Shown here piece by piece: positions 34,653-45,777 of a stretch of 60,000 bases of DNA. Below the pieces are notes generated by a model. It had not been told where the DNA came from. It saw only the letters and a list, made by a program, of their open reading frames with translations, and did not search any database. A program made the translations under genes and the position numbers. Source of the stretch: Nymphaea colorata (taxonomy: Eukaryota > Streptophyta > Magnoliopsida > Nymphaeales > Nymphaeaceae); NCBI RefSeq assembly GCF_008831285.2, contig NC_045140.1, positions 15,179,796-15,239,795 on the forward strand, read 5' to 3'. Numbering within the stretch: position 1 is the stretch's first letter; every line of letters starts with the position of its first letter.

Positions 34653-37600
34653 TTAATATACATCTAGAATTATGTAGGGAAAGGTTAATAAAAAAAACTG
34701 ATATCATGCTTGGTTTCAATGGGATGGGGAAACTTTAGGAGAAATTTTCTCAAAATTTGTTCCTTCTCCATGAGAATTTTCTCCATCTGTGAAGATTTAG
34801 ACATTGAGCTCGGTTAAATATTGTTCCCCTCTTCCATCGTTCACTCTTTTGATCATGTAAATGGCTTGGACAAGATTTTGTTTTTGGGTATTTCTTGGTT
34901 GTAACAAATTCATTTCAAACAGGTTGGCTCAAGTTTTTGTGCTATAGTAAAATTGGTACTGCGGTTCAAAAAGGAGAGAATGGCCCACATTTTAATCTAG
35001 TCAACAGTATAAAAAAACTCATGGTAAGCCGCTATCGTGCTTAACCTAACAAAGGAATAACTTTTCGGTGATTTAAAATGCGTATTTGAAGGACTGGATA
35101 AAAAGGTATAGTTTTTTTTTTAAAAAACAAAAACAAAAGTGAGCGATATTTTAGTATATAATTAGATTTTAAATAATAGTAACTGAATATTTTTCTTAAC
35201 AAAAATTTGCGAAAACCACAAAGCTTGTTGTTCTAATATAATGTCACCTCATCACTTGTTTAACTCATATTATGGCATTATCCTTGCAAGGTTTTGGTGA
35301 TCGGTGCTCATGATCGACCTAAATATAAGGAGGAAAAAAGTTTCGATCACCACCAGAAACTGTGAGCAGGTTGTTATGAGAAGAAACTACGAATGTGTTT
35401 AGATATTTTCATTGATCGGTTCCACCAAATACTATGAGGATAAGGAACATTTTAAATTTCAATCGATTTCCTATGGGCTTTTCTTTATTGAAATTGAGCA
35501 CATGAATATGATCCCAGTCATTTATTTTAGTAAGATTCGACTTTAAGATCATCCATTGACAATCCAAAAATTATCATCTTGAGAAGTTTCGAAGAAAACC
35601 AATGGCTTTGTTATTCAATGGCGCACTTTTCTGCGACTAGCAGGAAGTTTTGTTAAAAAAAGAAACGGAATTATAGTACTTATTAGGGGTCAATCTGTAG
35701 GGGATTGGACATCACGATCCAGATTATCCTTCCTTGACGTTCTTCTTTGGTTGAGATCATAATGGACAAGTGGTAGTTTGGAATGAGTATGAATCGGCCA
35801 ATTGAGTTTCCCTGCATCCGCACATATGGGAGAGAATCGATCCCTTTCCCTTCTCTCGGCGCATTCTTTGACCAATCCAGCAGCCGCCGGCTAACCTCTG
35901 AGCAGTCAGCTGAACGTGGTCAAAGCCGGCATCACACTTTTCCAACACATGCACGCACAGGGCTGCAAACTGGTCGGGTTCAGACCTCAGCATTGTGCCA
36001 GCCCGGCCCCATAAGAAGTCGGGCGTGTCCAGATCTTACTCTAGACAACAACATCCCGCACAACCAAACTTGGCGTTCCACTACCAAACCTCCATTTGTG
36101 CAACCAATCCTTTAGAGCCGCATGTAGGCTTGTGTGGGCAGTTTGCCCACCCTTCCTATAGAATGTACTTATTTACATAGTGATAATTGATCGACTGGAT
36201 ATGAGCTGAAGCGCCTGAGACTTTGTAATTGTCGAAGAAAAAAGAAAAAAAATCTAAGCTTCGTCACTGTCTTTCTGAACAAAACAGATGCACCTTAACT
36301 TCAACTTGTGTGTAGAGGTGCGTTCTTGCCCATGTGGTCTTTGATTGCACCTTCCCGATATCAAAGAATTCCCCTTTCTTCAGCTTGTCGGAGGAGTTCA
36401 CACCCATGAGAATCAAATCAAGAGTGCTTGATCGTTTGCGTGTGCTTGATGCTTTGCTCTTTATATAAGAGGCATAAACTTCGCGTCCTGTAATATTAAC
36501 ATATGTAAGGTCAAATCTCTTGTTTCACAGACAATTTCAGATGCAGTTACAGGTTCAATGTGCTGAATTTTGGAAGATGTTAGATGGCCGTAGAGAAACG
36601 CTCATTGTGACACCTACCCGTCATCGTCATCTCTCCACAAAATGTTCCGATAGATCGTGAATAATTTGCAGTCGTAAGAAAAAAATGGGTAACCTTTCCT
36701 TAGAACGCGGCAGACATGCCAGGGATTGAACAGAGAACAGACGGTGACGCAAGCACAGTTATGTTTGAAGCTGCAAGTTACCCTCTAGCAATGGCCACTG
36801 CTCTGATCAATCCAATCTGGTGGCTGCTGCTGCCAATGGTTGTAAATTAAGTTGCGTTCAACTAAGAGAGAGATAGAGGCAGAGAGAGGACTTTCGTCTG
36901 GCTGCGATCGTCTCAGCTGACTCAGAACGGATTACTTTCTTAGTCATGGCGTTCATCAACTTCTGGTTATGAATTTTGACATGGTCAGAAAAGGAAATAC
37001 AACTAAACTTGTCAGATTCTCGGCATTTTCTAATCCGTGAGACTTAATTTTGCGTGTGGAGGGCGACGAACTCATATTTTATCGGATATGTGTACAGGTT
37101 CATACATTGCAGGTAAATGGAACTCTCTTCCCGATGAAATTTTAAATCAATATTCTTTATTGGGAGGGAGATGATTTCAAAGTGTTGTTAAACTTCTGAA
37201 ATACGCGTCTGCTTTTATATGCACCAAATAATCAAATTGTTTGGTGAGGATTCCTGGATTAACAGCTGCAAATCTTCTCACAGTCTCTATCCTTCATTGG
37301 CAGATGGATATAAGATAAGAGCAGAGCAGCAAAGGAAACCCATGTGATCTGCTTGTGGTGGTTGAATTTTTCATACTATTCGACGCCGGACAGCATTGAC
37401 CATCTCTGCAATATTATTAGGATATTCTGCTGCACTCTTCTTGTTAATCTCAAATTGAAGGATTGATGACTTTTTATAGAAGTAACAAAGTCAATGCTTT
37501 AGTTGTGTTTCTTCCTCGATTCAAATTAAGTAAAGAAATTACTAAAATCTCTCTCTCTCTCTCTCTCTCTCACAACGTAGAACTGGAACATATTGAATAA

Positions 37601-37989
37601 TGTTTTCAGAAGCTGGTGGTGGGATATGCATGATTTAACTCGTGGGCGTTGACACTTGGATTGCTGGCATACAATGGGCGGGGGAAGATTTTATAAATCG
37701 TGGAAAAGTAGAGGACCTGCGGATCTTTGACAATTATTGAAGGCGTAGAAAAATCATACTTGGTGGAAGAAATGCAACCCAAAGATGTGTTTATTGCAAA
37801 AGGGGCCTTGATGATGAATGCGCCAAACTTGATTTCTAAGGGGTGGTTGCACTTGGGCATGCAGTATTTTTGTTGTTACATGATAATTATTTATGAGTGC
37901 ATTTCACATCGTTTAGTAGTAATATATTTGCACCTCTTCAAAGTCATTATTCACCTGGCTTGTGGGTAACCTCCACACGACAGTCAACA

Positions 37990-37993
<4 letters not shown>

Positions 37994-38022
<29 letters not shown>
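37994..38022. repeat. (CT)n microsatellite
   Basis: About 14 CT units; a similar but shorter run lies at 37548-37571. Confidence 0.95.
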
Positions 38023-38026
<4 letters not shown>

Positions 38027-38543
38027 ACACCTTGACCTCCGTGCAGGCGAGCCCACTCCCATTTAAATCTCGTCGTCCTATTCAGACCACAACTTGGACC
38101 AAGGCATCTTCTTTCTTCCCCTTTGGAATTTCTCCCTCCCTCTCTATGCTTTGTCTTGTCAAACTTCGCTTCTTCTTGCGCTCGAGTTGTGAATCATCCA
38201 CTTGCCACTGGTTGAACCAAGCGACTAATTGGTTGGTTCCCTTCCCTTCATCTCGCATTTAGTGGGGCTTCGCCGCAATTGCGTGGATTGTAAGCCAAGT
38301 GGCACTTGGTTCCAATCCCAACGCGGTCAGGGAACTCTTTTGTCCTTCCCTAAGAACTTGCGAAAATTGCTCAACTTTTTTGACGTATTACTACTCCCAG
38401 AATAAAAAAAAATTACAATGACTATGTATCTAAGTTAATAAAGCCAAAACACGTTTTATAAATGTTGATTACAAAGTCTACCTTACTTTGGAAAAAGGTC
38501 GAGCCAAAGGGCCTTTTAAGTTTGATTTATTTTCTTGTACTTA

Positions 38544-38566
38544 AAGTAAGTAAGTAAGTAAGTAAG
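38544..38566. repeat. (AAGT)n tetranucleotide repeat
   Basis: Between five and six copies of AAGT. Confidence 0.9.
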
Positions 38567-39062
38567 CAGTAACGGAACGGTTCAGCCCCCCCTGTTTGCC
38601 AGTTGTGTTAAAAGTCGGATTATATTAAGTAAATTTTGGAAGAAAATGTACTTCTTCTTTGTTAAAAATAGGGCTTCACGTGAAAGAAATTATGGGAGGG
38701 GGGGCGGTTTATCGATAGTCAATTTATTTAAAGTGAGGGGAACTTTCGCCTCACATGTTATTTAGTGATCCAAGCTGCTGCTTGGTGGTCAATCCCGACT
38801 TAATAAATGACCCTGCCTATCCTTTTTAAAGTCTCCCTTCTATATTATTATTTTAAGCATTCTCTCTCTGCCTAGCTTAGCTTGGTTTTCCGCTTTCCCT
38901 TCTAGAAGGATCTGCAACCGTTCATGGACCCGATCCAAACCAGGAACAAAAACGCAGACCCTCTCTCTTGTCTTGCGGTGCTCAAAATGGATCCTCGATC
39001 CATCGCTCCGTCAACTTGAACAGGGGGCGGACGAAGACGATACGATTAAGTAGGTGTTATCA

Positions 39063-39108
39063 ACCATGATTAATAATCATGGTCAACAAGATTCCCCCCC
39101 CCCCCCCC
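39063..39108. repeat. 21-bp palindrome followed by a 15-base C run
   Basis: ACCATGATT and its exact inverse surround AAT (39063-39083); after a short spacer comes an uninterrupted run of 15 C (39094-39108). Confidence 0.9.
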
Positions 39109-41067
39109 TCCTTGGGTGTCAACGTAGTCCGGTTCAGACCTAAAAACCATCCACTTTACGCAGATCCAGGAACTGGACCATATGATCCACTTCCTCTTGC
39201 GTCCGAAGTTCAGTTTGCGTTTAATTCTTCTCGACGGGCCCCGTGCGTTTACTCCCGACCCGAAGCGTTAGAAAAGTCAGGTCTTCATCCGTCCGTTGAC
39301 GAAACGAAGTCACCGGGACGCGTGTTTCCTAACCAACGCCACAGGTGAGCCGTTTGACTTTTCCCTTCCCATCACCGCAGCCGTCCGATCTTCCACTGGT
39401 GGGGGGAAGCAAAGAATCGGACGGTCAGTTAGATCCTCACCGGCTACGACCGGTCGCAGTCTCAACTACCCCCACCTGGATCAATTACGAAAACAGCCTT
39501 CGTGTTTTGGAGCAAAATTCTTCTCTGCGTCCGCGTGCGCGTCCGGGGAGAAGCCAAAATCGACCTTCTTAAACCGCGGCAAATGTGGGGATGTAAACCC
39601 TTTTGGATTCAAGCGATTAGATTACATCTCCTCGGATCCAAATCCGTCTTTTCCTAGCTGAGACTTCAAACGTGAAAGGAGATCCAAGTTTGGAAGTCCA
39701 AACCAACTTTGTTTGGAAGCCATGGTTTTCATCATGGAGGAGGATGCGAGCCTTCGTGGACCCAATCCAATTGTCAAAGGTTGGAACCACAATGCACCAG
39801 AGTTTTCAAATGCATGCAACCTCATAGTCAAATTTTAGGTTCCTTGACTTTGGTGATTCCGTCACTCCCCAAATTCAACTTGTGGACTTTGTTAATATGC
39901 CTAGGAACATACCAGAACGCAGTCCATCTATTATCTACTTCTGATGATTTGATTTAGTTGAATTTGACTGCAAAAACAACCTACCCTGAAAACATGGATC
40001 TATTTACCTTACATCAGAAACCACATCTTTGCTTGTTATAATACAATAGAGATGAACTACAACGCAATTAAAGAGTACATGGTATGGGCCATTAATTCAC
40101 GTATGGAGTTTGCACGAGCGTGAGATCATGCCCACCACTTAGCGACTTGCCACAAACTGGGGGTTATGCAGGTGGGGTTTATGTAGGTGGGGGTTATGTA
40201 GGCCTTAACTTTCGTCAAACAGGAAAGAATGACCAGCATTTTGTAGGTCTGGCCATGGTGTTTGCTTGCATGTAGGGCTTGATTTAATTCGTCTGTCCAC
40301 AACCAATATGTTAAGTGTTAATTAGGCTTGTCAAAAAGGTTTGTTCTCAAGCCAAGTCTGGTCATGTTCAAAGATGCTATAGTATCTTCATTTCACATAA
40401 TGCTACTACGTTCAACTTTCATAAAACCTGAACCTTTGCTATCAGGCAAATTGGTGATATAATAGTCACAGTTGACATGAAAGATCGCAAGCAAACAATG
40501 CGAGAAAATGGTCCATCATATTTATCTGTATAGAAAAATGAGGAGAGTTCATTCATAAAAGAGGGGTTGGCCGTCTGTCAATGAGAGAGTCGATTAGTGG
40601 CCTTTTCTTGTTCGACCCGGACTCGGTGAAATTGAAAGAGGTCATTTCTAATTAATAAAAGGAAATCTCGAACAATTGGAATCGGAAGCTTCTACCGTGG
40701 TGTTTTCGCATTATCGGCGAACTTTAGGTGCTTGACGGTAAATGGACTGTCTAAACGCTGCATTGGTGGGCCCACCTGGGGATTACCGGGAAAATCCTCT
40801 AAACTACCGCATATTCAACTCGCAACGGTTCCGTTTTCACTTTTTTTTTTTTAACTTAAACGGGCTTGGACTTTATGTCATTTTCATAAAATCAGGTTCT
40901 GCTTAGTGTATAAGAACCTGACTCAGACTGGACTGGCTAAGCGATTTCAAAAAATGACGGTTTTTTGGTTCCACCATCATGATAAATGTCAAATATATGT
41001 GGACTGAGTATGTAATTTACTGAGGAAGATCAACTCCGAGATCCAGCCTTCGGACTCTTCGGGCCCT

Positions 41068-41127
41068 TTGACTCTCTATAGTCAACTCCCCATCTCACCG
41101 GCTTTCCCGGTTTCCCCGGTTATATAA
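41068..41127 (+). promoter_or_regulatory. WRKY gene core promoter: W-box pair and TATA box
   Basis: TTGACT at 41068-41073 and its inverse AGTCAA at 41080-41085 form an inverted pair of W-boxes, the binding site of WRKY proteins. TATATAAA follows at 41121, about 170 bases before the start codon. The arrangement suggests regulation by WRKY factors, possibly including the gene's own product; that is inference. Confidence 0.65.
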
Positions 41128-41292
41128 ACTCCCCACTTCCTCCTCCTTCCCTACCGACTAGCAAGAAAGGAGAAAACACACGCAGAATGGTCAGAAAGAG
41201 AGAGAGCTAAAGTAGAGAGAAAGCGAGAGAGTTTGGTTTTATGAATGTGTAGAGAGATCGGTGAGGCTTTCGAAGAAGGAAACAATATGATG

Positions 41293-42895
41293 ATGGCCGT
41301 GGACGCGATAGGGTTCAAGAAGTTCGGCGAGGAGTCGGCGATCCAGGAGGTGGCGTCGGCGGGAATCAAGAGCATGGAGCACCTCGTCTTCCTTCTCTCC
41401 CAGCAGAGATCCCCGCAGACAACTCCGGATTTCGACCTCAATTGCAGCCAGATCGCCGATCACACCGTCACCAAATTCAAGAAGGTCATCTCCCTTCTTA
41501 ACCGGACCGGTCACGCCAGGTTCCGGCGAGGCCCGGTCCCGCCGATCGCCGACGAGCCCCGGCCATCCGAGCCGCTGTGCGGCTCCTCCAATCCGATTCA
41601 GCCACAGCCTTCAGTCCTCCCACTGCAGCCCACTCGGCCGGCGCTGTCTGAACCTTGTCTTCCTCCTCCTCCCCTTCCCCTTCCGCATCATCAACATCCG
41701 GTTCATGCGCCTCTTGTTCATTACAATTCGATGGTCTTCAAGGGCTCCCAGAAGGATAGTCCCGCGGGCTCCAGCATCTCCCCACCTATGTCCTCCACGA
41801 GCTCGTTCGTCTCCTCGGTGACCGGTGACGGGAGCGTCACCGGTGGCCGGACATTCTCTGCCCCTGTCCCCAATGTGTCCGCTCCTGCAACCGGCGCCGG
41901 CAGACCGCCGCTCTCTTCTGCAGCTGGAGTTCTGGCGAAGAAAAAGTGCCAGGGCACCCACGCCTTTCCTGGAGATAATGCCGGCAAATGTGGTGCTCAT
42001 GGCAGGTGTCACTGCTCTAAAAAGAGGTAAGTCTTGACATTCTCGCTCTCTCTTTCTCTGTCTCTTTCGTGAGAACATGATACAAAAACACAGAAATTTC
42101 TTCTTGATATTTTTGACCATCAGTTTTCCTAGTGTCGAAGTATGACAACAAACCTGTAGAATGAAAATTAAAGTGTCTTTGTTTGAGGGAAACCTTCCTT
42201 TCTGAATAGTGTCCTTTGTAAGTTGTTACTCTCTGAAAATAAACAAAAACCTGAGAAAGTGTGACGTGGCTGGAAGGTGGAATACCAGATCACTTCATAA
42301 TCTAGAAACCATTTTCTGTTTAAAGAGTTTTGGTGTTCTTTTTCCTTTTGCAGATGGCAGCCTTAGGTAGGAGTGGATTATTGTTCTTGATGAGTCTGAC
42401 TCATGTCGTGTTTAGAGATGTGCTCACATCCGTTTTGCATTTCCAGGAAATCGAAAGTGAAGAGGGTGATAAGAGTCCCTGCCATCAGTTCAAAGATTGC
42501 CGACATCCCTGCGGACGAGTATTCCTGGAGAAAATATGGGCAGAAACCAATAAAGGGTTCTCCCTACCCAAGGTGCTTCTCATTCCTCCTCTGTTTATTC
42601 CAATCTCTCCAGAGAAGAAGAGAGGAATGAGCTTTCCTTTTCATGTTTTTTTGTTTCTTTTCTTTTGGCACGATCTCATTTTTCTCGCTATCTGAATCTG
42701 TCTTTGTCTGTCTGCAGAGGATACTACAAATGCAGCAGTCTCAGAGGGTGCCCTGCGAGAAAGCATGTAGAGCGAGCACCTGACGATCCCTCGATGCTTA
42801 TCGTGACATATGAGGGCGAGCATCGCCATTCTCAGACCACCAACACCACCACCAACAGCAATAACAACACGGCTCTCTTGTTCGAGTCTTCCTAA
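41293..42895 (+). CDS. WRKY11/17-like: Group IId WRKY transcription factor, three exons
   Basis: Exons 41293-42026, 42447-42572 and 42718-42895 join in phase at GT-AG introns (420 and 145 bases) and give 345 aa. The N-terminus ([17 protein letters not shown]) is typical of the WRKY7/11/15/17 branch. A calmodulin-binding segment lies at 59-71 ([11 protein letters not shown]), the HARF motif at 74-77, and the plant zinc cluster of group IId at about 216-245 (ending GRCHCSKKR). The WRKY domain has WRKYGQK at 272-278 and a C-x5-C-x23-H-x1-H finger (C292, C298, H322, H324). The second intron falls after the arginine of PYPR, the conserved position. Such factors bind W-boxes in the nucleus and usually tune basal defence under calcium control. 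ATGs at 41245, 41287 and 41290 are in frame upstream; 41293 was chosen by family N-termini. Confidence 0.95.
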
Positions 42896-45714
42896 GAGCT
42901 ACCTTAGTTGGGGAGAAATTTATTTTCTTTTTTGTTTCTTAGTTCAATCTGTTGGCTTCCCTCTCATCTGGGCGAAGATGAGGATGAAGATGAAGATGCA
43001 GGTGCAAGGAAAACTAAAAAATCTCTTAGGTTGGAAAAAAGAATCCTGTAAATTAATAGCAAACAGTTCTTCTGTTCTTTCCCCTTTGTTTCTCTTTTCT
43101 TTTTTCCTTCTTCTTCCTTGTGACATGTGAACCGACAATGGACGACGGTGGAACGCAGGCTCAGACGCATGATTTTTTGTTTCGATTTAAAAATTGAAAG
43201 TGGTGCTTGGTTGACCATCATTATTGACTTGCTTTACTTTACTTGGAAGAATAATTTTCTTGTTTGTTTTTCTTTTGCTCTCTGTGGGGGCCTTTCTCTG
43301 ACCTTGGTTCTGTACTTTTTTGGTTGTATATTATTGCATTCAAACTTGCTAGTTGGTTCACGTTAATATCAGCCCCCACCCCTTAGACCCCGAGAGAGGT
43401 TTGACTTTACGGAAGCACCAACTTTTACCGCTTAAATGACACCGCGTCTACTGCGTGTGGGAAAAACATGAGTTTGACAGAAAGAATCAACTTCTGCCCA
43501 GGCAGTGAAAACTAGAGCCAGGAAAGGAACAAGAGGGTTGCATTTTTTACGAATCAAAGAGGAAACAAAGTGATTTTGACTGTAGAAAAAGTAATCGGAG
43601 ATTTGGTAAAGAGATGTGAACACATCACAAGACGGGACGGCAAAAGAAGAAGAATTGAAAGGATGTCTGGTTTCTTGTGAATGCGTGCTAGTGGTTGAAA
43701 TTGAAAATCAAGAAATTTGGTGAGCAGTGCTGAATTTAATATCCAGCTACAGTACGTGGTGGTAGGCTATAGCGAGCGAAGGGCCAGGTGGTCATTTCCA
43801 TCCTCGTGGGAGTCATTTTCAATGACGCAGCAGTTGGCCCGAAATTTGCACAAAAGTATATATAAAAAAAAAAAGACGCGGCCGCAACACTCCGTTTGAC
43901 TGCGGGGTCTCACTTCCCTCGCAGCCCCTCCTCTTCTTCGTTTCTCTGACTCAACTTGGAGGTCGTTCCGGGAAAAGGGGAGGACAGGCTTGTCATTTTG
44001 CGGGTCAAGGTGTGGGGCCCGCTAATTGGCTCTATCTGGGGACGGTAGCGTCTGGTGGCGAAGAAATAAAAGGAGTCAAAGTTTCGGGTGGGAGACGTCA
44101 ACTCTCGGTGGGGCCCGCCTTCGCTCTTTCTCTGTCATAGACCTCGTTCCCCTCTCTCTCTCTCTAACCAGCCGAAGAGGAACGGTGGGACCCACAGGAT
44201 TTAGTGAGCGAGAGCGTTAGACCTTTGCCCATGAGAAATTATGAAGGACGGAAGCGCCGGATTGGAATGCATGCATCGTGCCAGCAAAATCAAAATGACA
44301 CACTAGGAAACAAACAGTAGCAGTAGGTTGGTTGCCTTGCCTGACCCGCTAAAAAAAACATTTGACTCCTTCCTATTCGAAAATAATCAAAGAGGAGGAA
44401 CCGATTCAAGCAATCTCGATCTCCTTAGATTAGATCGTGGAGAGAGTTAGGTACTTGTCTCTTTGAATACTCATATCTTGGTCAAAGACGAATAGAGTTC
44501 ATAACCCAATATACAAAATTTCTAATGAGACGGGGACGAAAGAAAGAGAGGAGGAGGAGAATCTGAGGGAAAAGCCAAACAGGTGCCATTACTGTGTGGA
44601 GTGAGCGTTTTTTTAAGTCATGAATAAGGTGAGTTGGCGGGGTGGGGGGGCGATAGTCAAATTCACAGGTGGAAGGAGGGCCGGGGGCCTCGTCTCTGCA
44701 TTCATTGCGAGGCCAATCCGTCGTCATTTTCGGGCCCTCCCTTCCACCCTCTTCAGTTTCCGGTCGACACCTTCCATTCATTCATTTCCCACATTGGGCA
44801 TCTCGGCATCAGCATTAAACACAGAGTTGATCTAACACCGCATTAAACACAGAGTTGATCTCCCACATGCATAGGGAATTCCAATACCCAATAATATTTG
44901 GACGCGAGTTGATCTTCCACTCTCCTCCCTGTCTTCACGCAACTTCTCCGGGACCATCAACTCTCTCGTAATCAGGAGAAACTGCACGCAAATTAATTTT
45001 CAAGCAGAAACTATAAACTACGATTGTTTCTGCTGATTTAGTTTCATTTGAAAGCTTCAACGTCGTCCGAGATCATTCGTCTATCGACTCAATTCTTACA
45101 GGTAAAATGAATGTCTCCCGCGATAACTTTGGGCCGAATTTAAGATCTTTTGTTTGATTTGATGAACCATAACGGTTTGTATCGACTTTTGCCATCTTAT
45201 CGCATAAACACATGATTTTAATGTGAAGGCAATCAAAATGCTGTTTAAAAAAATGTATTTTCTTGTAAATTTTAATGAAAAAAATTTAAGCATAAATAGG
45301 GAAACTATATGCACTCGTTTTTCTTAGAAAAGAGAATGGAATTAGACTTGTTTTCCCTTTCTAAAGCAGAATTCAAGACACCCTCTTCTAAGCCTTTTTT
45401 TTTTTTTTTTCCTTTGTTTGTTCTACTTATGTGCACTACCCAAAAGAAAACATGACTAATAACGACGAATTAGAATTCTTTTCATGAGCAAGCTTCACTT
45501 GAATCATATCATATGCTTACTCCCCACAAGAGAAAAATGCCCTTTTGAACTTGATTTTCAGCTAAAAGTAATGAAGTGATGCGCAACTGTTGACACACGG
45601 GCACTTGGATATGCAGCAGTTTAGTTGGATTGGATGTACACCGTAACCCATGACCAATCCTTGGTATCATATTTTTCTGAATTCCACTTTGAATCTGATT
45701 TTCTGTCAAAAACT
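42896..45714. other. 3' flank of the WRKY gene and intergenic DNA
   Basis: The first few hundred bases should be the 3' untranslated region. No other gene is recognised. A 22-bp direct repeat lies at 44812-44861. Confidence 0.45.
44812..44861. repeat. Short tandem duplication, 22 bp with 6-bp spacer
   Basis: 44812-44833 and 44840-44861 are identical (start GCATTAAACACAGAG). Confidence 0.9.
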
Positions 45715-45777
45715 TAGGCCGTGACTAACGGATCCCAACCTAGGGCTAGGATTCGGGAGTGGGTCGGGTTGTTACAT
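45715..45777 (+). mobile_element. Fragment of a TRIM-type LTR
   Basis: The end GTGGGTCGGGTTGTTACA (45760-45777) is nearly the 3' end of the TRIM LTRs found in the GT29 intron, and the preceding GGATCC...CTAG...TTCG words follow the same order with many changes. Only this end of the LTR is recognisable. Confidence 0.55.

Larger units (their letters stand above)
34653..41040. other. Intergenic region with simple repeats, no supported gene
   Basis: Holds CT microsatellites (37548-37571 and 37994-38022), an (AAGT)n run (38544-38566) and a palindrome with a C run (39063-39108). Frames between 39079 and 39960 are GC-rich in part but have no family motif. The right end is the promoter region of the WRKY gene. 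Confidence 0.45.
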
